NCBI GenBank assembly: GCA_945891505.1
Contig: CAMDDL010000005.1
Location: forward strand, 1-64,000
DNA length: 64,000 bases
Source: Maricaulis salignorans
Lineage (GTDB): Bacteria > Pseudomonadota > Alphaproteobacteria > Caulobacterales > Aquidulcibacteraceae
Direction: 5' to 3'
The position numbers and the translations under genes are program-made. How positions within the stretch are numbered: the first letter of the stretch is position 1; the number at the start of each line of letters is the position of its first letter. Positions 33,523-41,015 of this stretch are shown here, in pieces. Under the pieces are notes generated by a model. That model was not told the origin of the DNA. It did no database searches and was given only the letters and a program-made list of their open reading frames with translations.

Positions 33523-34839
33523 CTAGGCGGGGCGCTTCTCCCGCACCCACAACACGCAGACTGCCGCAATCACCAACATGATGCCAGCCATGGTGATCAC
33601 ATGGCGTGGGTCGCCGCCCATCAGAGGCTCATAATAGAAGGGCAGGGTGGCTGCGATCAGCAACATGGGGATCACGATCATCATGTTGAAAATGCCCATA
33701 TAGACGCCTGTCCGCTCTGGCGGTATGGCCCCGGACAGGATCACAAATGGGTTGCCCATGATGCTGGCCCAAGCCAATCCGATCCCGATGGCGGGGATGA
33801 ACAAGAGGGCTTTGTCGCTGATATGGGGCATGAACAACATGCCGATCCCGCCTAAGGTTAGGCAACATGCGTGCATGATTTCGGGGCCAAAGCGCTTGGT
33901 AAAGGGCACCATCGCAAAGGCTGCGATAAAGGCGATCCCATTATAAAAGCCACCAATCTCACCATTGGTGACCACCGCCATTCGGAAGCCTTCGGAAACC
34001 GCCTCCGACGTGCCATAGACCGAACGGCCTATTGAATAAATGATATAGCCCCAATAAGCGGCCATGCCGTACCATTGGAACAAACTCATGAGCGCCAATT
34101 TGCGCATCACCCGGGGCATGGTGACAATGGCATCCCAGATTTCCAAAAGTGTCCCGCTCACCGTCAAAGGCTTGCTTTTGATATAAGCCAGCTCGTCCGC
34201 GGTTAGGGGCAGTTCGCGCACCCTGAAAACCGACCAGAGAATTGTGCTGATTGACAGCACCGCCCCAATGGTGAAGGCGACCTTGGTCGTCTCCGGGATA
34301 TTGTGGGCATCGACCGCATTCACATCAAAGCCCAATAGATTGATCATGATCGACGGCGATAAGAAGGCCAGCATTTGCGCGAGACCCGTAAAAGCGCTCT
34401 GGGACAAAAAGCCAAATTGCCTCTGGTCCGGGTTCAGGCGGTCACTCACATAAGCCCGGTACGGCTCCATCGTGATGTTGTTTCCGGCATCTAGAATCCA
34501 CAAGAGCGACACCGCCATCAGGATGGATGAGCTCAAAGGCATAAAGAACAGGCCCAGCGAACACATGATCGCCCCAACGATGAAATAAGGTGTCCGGCGG
34601 CCCCATTTGCTGGCCGTCCGATCACTCATCGCGCCAATGATCGGCTGCACCAAAAGACCTGTCAGCGGGCCGGCGAGCTGCAGCAAGGGCAACGAGGCTT
34701 CATCAGCCCCCAAATAGCTATAGATCGGGCCCATATTGCCTTGCTGCAAGCCAAAGCTGAACTGCAAGCCGAGAAAGCCCAGATTCATTTCCGCAATGCG
34801 CCACAGTGGCAGATGCGGCTTCATCGCCGGTTGAGCCAT
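33523..34839 (-). CDS. MFS sugar transporter, SUC/SLC45-like (probable sucrose importer)
   Basis: A 438-residue membrane protein with about 12 helices. GLQFSFGLQQGNMGPIYSYLGA in helix 1, the LTGLLVQPIIGAMSDRTASKWGRR loop (RxGRR type) between helices 2 and 3, and DAGNNITMEPYRAYVSD in helix 4 match the sucrose/maltose proton symporters of the SUC family. It would move sucrose from periplasm to cytoplasm after the TonB receptor. ATG 34839 is preceded by GGGAGGAAGAAC; a start 12 codons upstream lacks such a site. A LacI-type palindrome lies 62 bases upstream. The TPR/2OG gene follows within a few bases. Confidence 0.88.
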   Translation of the reverse strand: MAQPAMKPHLPLWRIAEMNLGFLGLQFSFGLQQGNMGPIYSYLGADEASLPLLQLAGPLTGLLVQPIIGAMSDRTASKWGRRTPYFIVGAIMCSLGLFFMPLSSSILMAVSLLWILDAGNNITMEPYRAYVSDRLNPDQRQFGFLSQSAFTGLAQMLAFLSPSIMINLLGFDVNAVDAHNIPETTKVAFTIGAVLSISTILWSVFRVRELPLTADELAYIKSKPLTVSGTLLEIWDAIVTMPRVMRKLALMSLFQWYGMAAYWGYIIYSIGRSVYGTSEAVSEGFRMAVVTNGEIGGFYNGIAFIAAFAMVPFTKRFGPEIMHACCLTLGGIGMLFMPHISDKALLFIPAIGIGLAWASIMGNPFVILSGAIPPERTGVYMGIFNMMIVIPMLLIAATLPFYYEPLMGGDPRHVITMAGIMLVIAAVCVLWVREKRPA

Positions 34840-34900
34840 GTTCTTCCTCCCAAAAATACACCGGCGCTTTTGCACTCTGTTATGTGGGATTTACGCTAAC

Positions 34901-34912
34901 GCAATCGATTGC
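34901..34912. promoter_or_regulatory. LacI-type operator ahead of the MFS transporter
   Basis: A perfect 12-bp palindrome, GCAATCGATTGC, shares the GCAAT-NN-ATTGC core with the two sites upstream of the TonB receptor. It lies between the lacI-type gene and the MFS gene, 62 bases ahead of the transporter start. Confidence 0.7.
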
Positions 34913-34967
34913 AAAATCAAGCGCAAGTTACAATTGTGACCCATTGAGTTGTTTCAGGAGGGGTTGC

Positions 34968-35996
34968 TCAAGCCGCGCTGGCTCCGCCGCACGACTTGCG
35001 CACGACAAGTTTGGGCAGAAGGGTGGCCGATGGCGCATCTTCGCCAGCCATGCGCTTAAACAATAGGTCGACGATGGTCTTGGCACCCTTGGCGAGGTCT
35101 TGCTGCACGCTTGTCAGCGGCGGGGTGGATTGCGCGGCGATGGCGATATCGTCAAAGCCCACGACGCTGACTTGACCGGGCACATCGATGCCCGCCGCGG
35201 CGAGCGCTTGAATGGCCGCTAGGGCGATAATGTCTGAGGTGGCAAAAATCGCATCAAACGCGGTGCCGCTCTCGATCAATTCGCGCGCCGCCTCATAAGC
35301 AGTTTCAAATGAGAAGTGCGCGGGAATAACAAGGGCAGGGTCTTGCTCAATCCCCGCAGCGCGCAAGGCCCGAACATAGCCTTCATAGCGCAAGCTGATC
35401 TCAGGCAGTTCCAGCATGCCCAAGAACGCGATCCGCTTACGGCCTAGCCCTAAAAGATGGTCCACCGCCCGGCGTGCGCCGCCGATATTGTCGGTGCCGA
35501 CCGAGCAATAGACCTGCCCACTCAAATGCCCGCCCCAAACCACCAGAGGATGGTAGGACTCAGCGGCTTGGTTGAGCGCGGCGTGCTGATCCGATTGGCC
35601 GACAATGACCAGGCCATCTTGGCGATGGGATTGAATAATCCGATTGAGCCAGCCGTCCGACGTGTCGGTGACGCGGCACAAGAGCACTTGATAGCCGCGT
35701 GTTGTGATCTCATCAGCCAAGCGGCCAAACATCTCAATGAAAAAGGGGTCGGAGATCAATTGCCCGACATCATGGCCGAGGGGAAACACCACGCCAATCG
35801 TTTGGGTCTTCCGCATGCGGAGTGAGCGCGCAGATTGGTTGATGACATAGCCAGCCTCTGCGGCAATGCGCTGAATCTCGCGGCGCCGATCTTCCGGGAT
35901 TAGCGGGTTATCGGCCAGCGCGCGCGAGACCGTGGACATAGAGACCTTCGCCAAGCGGGCCACATCGGCCATCTTCAAGGGGCCATCATCTGCCAC
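34968..35996 (-). CDS. LacI-family sugar-responsive repressor
   Basis: A 342-residue regulator. The helix-turn-helix and hinge (residues ~9-65) read KMADVARLAKVSMSTVSRALADNPLIP...QSARSLRMRKTQTIGVVFP, classic LacI. The C-terminal sugar-binding domain contains VDHLLGLGRKRIAFLG and FDAIFATSDIIALAAIQAL. It most likely binds the GCAAT-NN-ATTGC palindromes in this locus and is released by sucrose, fructose or a derivative. The GTG start is backed by AGGAG about 9 bases upstream. A degenerate copy of the operator (36081-36092) lies about 85 bases upstream of the start, so weak autoregulation is possible. Confidence 0.9.
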   Translation of the reverse strand: MADDGPLKMADVARLAKVSMSTVSRALADNPLIPEDRRREIQRIAAEAGYVINQSARSLRMRKTQTIGVVFPLGHDVGQLISDPFFIEMFGRLADEITTRGYQVLLCRVTDTSDGWLNRIIQSHRQDGLVIVGQSDQHAALNQAAESYHPLVVWGGHLSGQVYCSVGTDNIGGARRAVDHLLGLGRKRIAFLGMLELPEISLRYEGYVRALRAAGIEQDPALVIPAHFSFETAYEAARELIESGTAFDAIFATSDIIALAAIQALAAAGIDVPGQVSVVGFDDIAIAAQSTPPLTSVQQDLAKGAKTIVDLLFKRMAGEDAPSATLLPKLVVRKSCGGASAA

Positions 35997-36080
35997 AGCA
36001 TGTCTCCTTTTGCGGGTGCAAAGTTGCCAAAACTTGCCAGCGCTTTCTGAAAACAGATTTGAAAGCGAACGGCAATTTAT

Positions 36081-36092
36081 GCAACCGATTTC
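36081..36092. promoter_or_regulatory. Degenerate LacI-type operator ahead of lacI
   Basis: GCAACCGATTTC matches the GCAAT-NN-ATTGC core at 8 of its 10 fixed positions. It sits in the gap upstream of the lacI-type gene and may mediate autoregulation. The rest of the gap (35997-36275) shows no other clear signal. Confidence 0.35.
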
Positions 36093-36275
36093 TGCATGAA
36101 GGATATACTAATTGGGTTTGGCGCGGGTGGATGCGCGAACTATAGGCACAGCAGCGCGGCTGAGCATTCATGCAAAGAAGGATACAAACCGTTGTTACCC
36201 CACTTAACCGCGCTAAACTTGTTCTTTGGGGCCCCGCCTGTCAAAGAGAGATACACCTGACCCAAGGAATCCGCG

Positions 36276-36584
36276 ATGACCGCCACCGACGACGACTATG
36301 TCTATGATGAAGCTAGTGGCGAATGGATGCCGGCGTCAGAGCTCGCGGCGCGGACGCAAGCGGAAAGCGCGATTGTGGTGCGCGATGCAGTTGGCAACAT
36401 TCTGCAAGACGGCGATGCCGTGGTTCTCGTCAAGGATCTCGACGTAAAGGGGGCGGGCCAAACCCTGCGGCGCGGCACGGTCATTCGCTCCATCCGGTTA
36501 ACCGGCGATGCGCAAGAAATTGACTGCAAACACGACACCATTCGCGGCCTCGTGCTGCGCGCGGAGTTTGTTCGCAAGCATTAA
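36276..36584 (+). CDS. PhnA-domain protein (YjdM-like), zinc ribbon degenerate
   Basis: A 102-residue protein whose C-terminal ~70 residues match the PhnA/YjdM domain: VVRDAVGNILQDGDAVVLVKDLDVKGAGQTLRRGT and the terminal EIDCKHDTIRGLVLRAEFVRKH. The N-terminal zinc ribbon of E. coli YjdM, which has two CxxC pairs, is replaced by DDDYVYDEASGEWMPASEL, with no cysteines. Despite the historic name, PhnA is not known to take part in the C-P lyase pathway. This copy lies 14 kb from the phn cluster. Function unknown. Confidence 0.82.
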   Translation: MTATDDDYVYDEASGEWMPASELAARTQAESAIVVRDAVGNILQDGDAVVLVKDLDVKGAGQTLRRGTVIRSIRLTGDAQEIDCKHDTIRGLVLRAEFVRKH

Positions 36585-37018
36585 AGTTCATCGCTATCGT
36601 TTTAGCTGAAATTGGCTGCGACTTTGGGATAGGAGACTATCCATTGTCTCCAACTAGGGATATTTTTGGAAAAATCGGCATGAAACTGCGTGAATTGCAG
36701 CTACGCATGAAATCTTTTCAAGCCCGCTGTTCGCGCGGAATTCAAGTTTCAGGTCTCATACAAGACCCTCAGAATAAACTATAAATACTCAAAAAATGCC
36801 ATATCATTCTGCTCATTGGTTCGGTTGATGAACTTAGTCGAAAACCAATTGTCAACTAAGTTCATTACCTGCAAGTACTGCATTTTCTCTATTGATAATG
36901 TTTTGTTTACCACGTTTCTCAACGCCAGATTTAGAACTCAATTCTAGCCTGACCCCGTATTCAAAACGAATACACCTCGCTCGTAGCGGGGAAAAACCAG
37001 TATGGATGAGGGCTAGAA
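36585..37018 (+). promoter_or_regulatory. Flagellin upstream region and structured leader
   Basis: A 434-base AT-rich gap. From 36942 to 37018 a nested fold is visible: TTCTAGCC (36942-36949) pairs with GGCTAGAA (37011-37018), which directly abuts the ATG. CCCCG (36953) pairs with CGGGG (36987). Two inner hairpins lie at 36957-36973 (GTATTC/GAATAC) and 36978-36988 (CGCT/AGCG). Farther upstream an 11-bp inverted repeat (36828-36838 and 36855-36865) surrounds a 16-base spacer. A sigma54 site was searched for by eye and not found. Confidence 0.65.
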
Positions 37019-37843
37019 ATGCTCAGCGTAAACACGAATAACGGCGCCATGGTTGCGCTTCAGACTCTGAATAAAACCAATTCCGACCTTGCGAAAACCC
37101 AGAACGCAATCTCGACGGGTTTGAAGGTTGCTTCCGCAAAAGATAATGGTGCCATCTGGGCCATTGCCAACAAAATGAAATCTGACGTCAGCGCTTACGA
37201 TCGCGTCCGTGAATCGACCGACCGTGCTGCTTCTATTCTCGATACAGGCATTGCTGCCGGTGAGAGCATTATGGAATTGCTCAACGAAATGAAGGGCAAG
37301 GCATTGGCCGGCACACAGGCTGGTAACTCGGCTTCGGCTCAAGCGGCTCTCGCTGCCGACTTTGCCCAGCTGCGTGATCAAATCACCAGCGTGATTGCCA
37401 ACGCCTCGTTTGACGGTGCTAATATGATCCAAGGTACACCAAGCAATGCTGTCGCCTTGGGTGATGCGGCGGGTGGTAACACCATTACGGTCAACGGTGC
37501 CAGCTTGGCCTTGGGTGGGACGGTTGTTACCGTTCTTGCAGGAAGTGTTTTGACCGACAACACCACTTCGGGCACAGCTTTGGGTTTTGTGAACGCGTCA
37601 ATCACCAACTTGGGTACCCAATTGGCGACTTGGGGTGCTGGTGCAAAGCGCTTGGAAGTACACAAGACCTTTGTTGGCAAACTGCAAGACGCCTTAAACA
37701 ACGGCATCGGGGCTATTGCTGACGCCGACCTCGCCAAGGAAAGCGCAAAGCTGCAAGCTCTGCAAACCAAGTCTCAGCTTGGCATTCAAGCCTTGTCGAT
37801 CGCGAACAGCTCGTCGCAGTCCGCTCTGTCGCTGTTCCGTTAA
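37019..37843 (+). CDS. Flagellin (Caulobacter FljK-like)
   Basis: A 274-residue flagellin, the length of Caulobacter flagellins. The conserved N-terminal coiled-coil domain (NTNNGAMVALQTLNKTNSDLAKTQNAISTGLKV) and C-terminal domain (ADLAKESAKLQALQTKSQLGIQALSIANSS...SLFR) flank a short variable centre rich in Ala, Gly, Thr and Val, with no D3-type extension. It has no signal peptide, as expected for type III export through the flagellum. The leader folds onto the start codon region, which suggests post-transcriptional control like that by FlbT in Caulobacter. A strong terminator follows and no other flagellar genes are in view. Confidence 0.93.
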   Translation: MLSVNTNNGAMVALQTLNKTNSDLAKTQNAISTGLKVASAKDNGAIWAIANKMKSDVSAYDRVRESTDRAASILDTGIAAGESIMELLNEMKGKALAGTQAGNSASAQAALAADFAQLRDQITSVIANASFDGANMIQGTPSNAVALGDAAGGNTITVNGASLALGGTVVTVLAGSVLTDNTTSGTALGFVNASITNLGTQLATWGAGAKRLEVHKTFVGKLQDALNNGIGAIADADLAKESAKLQALQTKSQLGIQALSIANSSSQSALSLFR

Positions 37844-37876
37844 TCCGGACACTACCAAAAAGTCTCTTTCTAAATG

Positions 37877-37916
37877 GGCTCAAGCCGAAAGGCTTGGGCC
37901 TTTTTTGGGCCAAGGC
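37877..37916 (+). terminator. Rho-independent terminator after flagellin
   Basis: A 10-bp stem (GGCTCAAGCC with GGCTTGGGCC, one wobble) closes on a GAAA tetraloop and is followed by TTTTTT. It lies 34 bases after the flagellin stop codon. Confidence 0.9.
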
Positions 37917-38266
37917 CGCCGAGCGTGTTCAGTCCAGAGCTGAGATTTCTGTCAAGGCCAAAATTCCCATTTAGAACAAATTTTCATCTTTAAATGTAAT
38001 TTGATATAAAATATGTTTTTCGAATAATTATTTGCACTGCTTACTCAAATGTTGAGACAGTAAATGTGTTATTTGTTTTAGAATGAGTTATTTTCAAAAT
38101 TCTAAAATTTCTGGTAAGTACTCAATTGTGCCGATCTTACTCAATTGATTTACTGCTCATTGGCAATCTCTCAACCTCGCCAACAAGCTACAATTTTAGC
38201 TATTTTGTTGTAACAAATAGCCCAAGGTGCTGGTTTTTTAGTCTGCAGCCACTCTACGGGGCCTTC
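37917..38266 (+). promoter_or_regulatory. AT-rich control region of the unknown gene
   Basis: This gap is much more AT-rich than its neighbours. TACTCAATTG occurs at 38119-38128 and 38138-38147, with a one-mismatch copy at 38042-38051. A near-perfect palindrome at 38199-38221 (GCTATT...AATAGC with inner TGTT/AACA, one extra T) lies 45 bases before the chosen start and could bind a dimeric regulator. A frame open from 38126 enters the gene, but its extra 47 residues are Cys/Phe-rich and lack coding character. Confidence 0.45.
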
Positions 38267-39370
38267 ATGTCAGGAATTCGAAGTCTTTCCGCCCTCAGTG
38301 CTTCAGCATCCACCAGTCGAGTTCTAAATCTTCATATTGTCGCTGAAACCTTTTCCGAGGAGCCGGAATATGGCTCTTCTCCTTTCTTTCGGGACTCCCT
38401 GCTCAACCAATCTGTTATCGTCAAACATCGGTTTCGAGGTGACGAGGCCTATCTTGTGCCCGGCGGCGGGCCCATCGGTACCAAGATTATCTTCCCGCTA
38501 GATCGGTCGGATCTGCGCGTTGGCGGCCAGTTTATCTTTATCAACGAGACCGGCTATAAGGACTCCTTGATCAATGTTCTGGGCTATCGGGCCGACGATT
38601 TTGAGCATGATCTAGAGACACTTAGGCTTCTCAATGCGATACCTTCGTTGGATCCCTTCCTCGTGCGCGAGCAGCTGCGCCGTCACAATCGGGGACCAGC
38701 GGATTGTTACTTCTCTATCTCGCCAGCAGACACTGCCCGTATGCTGACGTTCACCGAAACTGAGATGTATCCGCTGATTAGGTTGGCCTTTGGTGCCGAA
38801 AGTTCAGGTATTAATCCCGATCTGGTTGGTCGATTGGCCAGTGCCTTATTATCTACCAATGCCGACAGCCGCCTCGAACCCTTGCGCCTGACATTGGGTC
38901 TTGAAGGCATTCAATTCCGCGATGGTATTTTTAGCTGGAAGGGTTTTATCTTTTACAAATGGCAATTTAGCGAAAACATGGCGGCACTCAGCAAGATCGG
39001 GCCCGATATGGATTCGATCAAAATAAAGGGCCGGCCAGACCGGGTCAGTAAGGAATTGGCGGCGGACCTGAAAAAAGCCATTCGTGACAATATTCGCGCG
39101 ACTGCCATGAATTGCTCGCGCGTGTTGGCACTTTATGATGATGCGTTCCTTGACCTCGTCCAGCGGGGCCATACCGCCGCCTTCCGGAAATTCTTGTTAG
39201 ATGCGCCGATGCTGTTTGTTGATCTTGGGCATATGATGGGGATGGTGTCGCATATTGTTTCCTATTGGGCGTACCGCTTTCGCGTGGCTGAAAAGGGCGG
39301 CATCGATATTGAAGAATATCTCGATATTCTGCGCGAGTTCGCGGTTGGTTTAGCTCCAAGACGATCATAG
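38267..39370 (+). CDS. Unrecognised 367-residue protein next to flagellin
   Basis: I do not recognise a family. From the ATG at 38267 it begins MSGIRSLSALSASASTSRVLNL and has no signal peptide or obvious membrane helix. Features are an early Gly-rich turn (YLVPGGGPIGTKIIFPLDRSDLRVGGQ), a Phe/Tyr-rich beta region (FIFINETGYKDSL), a middle helical part, and a C-terminal helical part with Lys/Arg-rich DRVSKELAADLKKAIRDNIRAT. Codon use looks like ordinary coding sequence. It follows the flagellin terminator on the same strand, after an AT-rich region with a palindrome and direct repeats. A link to motility or the cell surface is possible only by position. Confidence 0.7.
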   Translation: MSGIRSLSALSASASTSRVLNLHIVAETFSEEPEYGSSPFFRDSLLNQSVIVKHRFRGDEAYLVPGGGPIGTKIIFPLDRSDLRVGGQFIFINETGYKDSLINVLGYRADDFEHDLETLRLLNAIPSLDPFLVREQLRRHNRGPADCYFSISPADTARMLTFTETEMYPLIRLAFGAESSGINPDLVGRLASALLSTNADSRLEPLRLTLGLEGIQFRDGIFSWKGFIFYKWQFSENMAALSKIGPDMDSIKIKGRPDRVSKELAADLKKAIRDNIRATAMNCSRVLALYDDAFLDLVQRGHTAAFRKFLLDAPMLFVDLGHMMGMVSHIVSYWAYRFRVAEKGGIDIEEYLDILREFAVGLAPRRS

Positions 39371-39541
39371 AATTTTGGGTCGAGCTAACGCGAAGCGCCA
39401 ACGCCGGTGAACCAAAACTGGCAACACCCGCCCCGGACCATTTATCAATGGCGAGACCGTCGTTAGCCGCTTGAATGACATGACCGAGGCTACCGCCGAG
39501 CCAGGCTCACAGAAAAATCAAATGACGCATAAAACGCATAT

Positions 39542-39558
39542 TGACATTTTTGATGTCA
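39542..39558. promoter_or_regulatory. Inverted repeat ahead of small lipoprotein
   Basis: TGACAT and ATGTCA are separated by 5 bases (TTTTG), the same architecture as the site ahead of the dehalogenase (24045-24061). The site overlaps a TTGACA that could be a -35, and lies 44 bases before the lipoprotein start. Confidence 0.4.
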
Positions 39559-39602
39559 TAACTTCTCATGTGTGTGGGACGTCCTTGTTAAGGAAAATGT
39601 AA

Positions 39603-40022
39603 ATGAGAATAAGAACTTTCGCCGCTTGTAGCTTGGCTCTGATGTTGCTTTCCGGATGCGTCACGACCAATGCCACACTCTTAAATGGTACAACACTGCC
39701 AGCGGGTGCGATGCTAGAGCCTGAGCAAATCGCGATCTACCGGACTGCGGATCAGGTAGGTAAGTCTTATAAGGAAGTTGCGATTCTAACTTCCACGGGT
39801 GACTCTACCCTGACCGACATGGCGGCTTTTCATAAGTCGATGCAGGAGCGCGCGGCTAAGGTCGGTGCAAATGCGGTAATTTTGGGCGCGACCAGAGAGC
39901 CTTCCACTGGGGTAGAACTCGCTTCTTTGGTCCTTGGATTGCCTTCAAACCGCAAAAGTGAAGCCATTGCGATATCGGTTGACGGTTTGGTTCCGCCACC
40001 GCCGAAGCCAAAGAAAAAATAG
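39603..40022 (+). CDS. Small lipoprotein of unknown function
   Basis: A 139-residue secreted lipoprotein: signal peptide MRIRTFAACSLALMLL and lipobox LSGC with lipidated Cys19. The mature part has a mixed alpha-beta pattern (YRTADQVGKSYKEVAILTS, MQERAAKVGANAVILGATRE) seen in small outer-membrane-associated lipoproteins, in which the AAKVGANAVIL segment resembles YbjQ/DUF4156-type folds. The tail is PPPPKPKKK, proline and lysine rich. AAGGAAA about 6 bases before the ATG supports the start. Function unknown. Confidence 0.75.
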   Translation: MRIRTFAACSLALMLLSGCVTTNATLLNGTTLPAGAMLEPEQIAIYRTADQVGKSYKEVAILTSTGDSTLTDMAAFHKSMQERAAKVGANAVILGATREPSTGVELASLVLGLPSNRKSEAIAISVDGLVPPPPKPKKK

Positions 40023-40034
40023 CGAGAACAACGG

Positions 40035-40069
40035 GGCCCCTTCCACAAGCTGGCGGGGGCCTTTTCTTT
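40035..40069 (+). terminator. Rho-independent terminator after lipoprotein
   Basis: GGCCCC (40035-40040) pairs with GGGGCC (40056-40061), and TTTTCTTT follows at once. It lies 13 bases after the lipoprotein stop. Confidence 0.7.
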
Positions 40070-40230
40070 CGGGCTTCGCGTCAGGCCCCCCACTTTGTCT
40101 AAGGGCGCGTTGCGGAGGCCCTCATTGCACGGAGCAACGCGCCTCAGCGCAAAGACCCCTTCAGTCCTAAGACTGTCGTCCCGGACGGCGTCAGCCGAGT
40201 CCCAGATCTTGTGCCGCAAAGTCCTTCGGG

Positions 40231-40383
40231 GTCCCCGCTCTCCGCTTCACTGCGGCGGGGATGACGCGGGGAAGTTGGAACGCGTGAGCCACTAGCTGCG
40301 CATCTGGACGCGCTGCCATGCGCAGCTAGTGCTGCGCGGACCTTTGAGGTCCCCGCTCTGCGCTTCGCTGCGGCGGGGATGAC
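40231..40383. repeat. Intergenic repeat island: two palindromic copies around an inverted repeat
   Basis: Two 35-base copies, at 40231-40265 and 40349-40383, differ at three positions. Each has TCCCCGC pairing with GCGGGGA and ends ATGAC, resembling REP-like elements common in alphaproteobacterial intergenic DNA. Between them a 14-base perfect inverted repeat (40290-40303 and 40318-40331, beginning CACTAGCTGC) surrounds 14 bases. Apart from the terminator at 40035, the gap 40023-40438 contains no gene I can support. Confidence 0.75.
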
Positions 40384-40438
40384 AAGTTGGGGGCAGTAAA
40401 CCTAAACTTATCTCTGCTAGAAACGCTCCCGCCGCGTG

Positions 40439-40780
40439 CTACGCCTTCACATAAACCCAAGCCCGCCCACCCGACGCAAGCTCGGCCTCCACGCGGTGAT
40501 AGTCCGACACTTCATAGCGATCTGCCGCAGCAAGCTCTTCCCGAGTGATCCAAAACACAGTTCCAGCCACCGTGTCCGTGGGGTCTGAACTTGCCACAAC
40601 AATGGGGTGAAAGCGTTCGCCGCTGATCTTTAGAACCTCTGGATCCGTGATCTCTAAAAGGGTCTGTTTAAAGCCCACAAGAGCGTCTGCATTGCCCTCA
40701 AGCGTTCGTCCAAAGGTATCAACCTGCACCTGTTCAAGCTGCAGCGTGCCATAGGAAAATAGCCGCACCTGTTCCGCCAC
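40439..40780 (-). CDS. Gamma-glutamylcyclotransferase-like (AIG2 fold) protein
   Basis: A 113-residue single-domain protein with the AIG2/GGCT signature: LFSYGTLQLEQVQ at residues ~7-19, where YGTL forms the substrate-binding loop, AGTVFWITREELAAADRYEV with the candidate catalytic Glu, and a C-terminal RAWVYV strand. Members release 5-oxoproline from gamma-glutamyl compounds or act on gamma-glutamylamines; the actual substrate is not known here. It stands alone between the repeat island and the tRNA-Arg gene. Confidence 0.85.
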   Translation of the reverse strand: MAEQVRLFSYGTLQLEQVQVDTFGRTLEGNADALVGFKQTLLEITDPEVLKISGERFHPIVVASSDPTDTVAGTVFWITREELAAADRYEVSDYHRVEAELASGGRAWVYVKA

Positions 40781-40868
40781 CTTATGTCCCCACCCGTTCG
40801 ATCACCACATCAGTCACGCGATCATTAGCGGCTTCCGCGCAAGTCGGCTGCATTCTGGCAAGGAAAAA

Positions 40869-40945
40869 TGGCGCACCCGACAGGATTCGAACCTGTGACC
40901 TTTGCCTTCGGAGGGCAACACTCTATCCAGCTGAGCTACGGGTGC
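40869..40945 (-). tRNA. tRNA-Arg (anticodon CCG)
   Basis: On the minus strand a full cloverleaf can be drawn: acceptor GCACCCG with CGGGTGC, D arm starting TAGCTCAGCTGG, anticodon stem TTGCC/GGCAA with loop CTCCGAA (anticodon CCG, decoding CGG), T arm with GGTTCGAATCC, and an encoded 3' CCA. Length is 77 bases with CCA. No integrase or duplicated tRNA end was noticed nearby. Confidence 0.95.
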
Positions 40946-41015
40946 AGCGCAGAAGTGTCGGTAGCCCAGATGGGCGATGGATTCAACATCGCTTGGGCAG
41001 TCGAAGGCGCTGCGT

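Noticed and set aside
36585-36720. Sigma54 promoter for flagellin
   Set aside because: TGGCTGC at 36612 and CGGCATG near 36677 were considered. The -12 GC element is missing or misplaced, and the distance to the gene is large.
38126-38266. 47-residue N-terminal extension of the unknown protein
   Set aside because: The extra segment is rich in Cys, Phe and Tyr, sits in AT-rich non-coding-like DNA, and covers the direct repeats and palindrome. The ATG at 38267 is a better start.
40869-40945. Integration (att) site at tRNA-Arg
   Set aside because: No integrase, phage gene or duplicated tRNA 3' end was found in the window.
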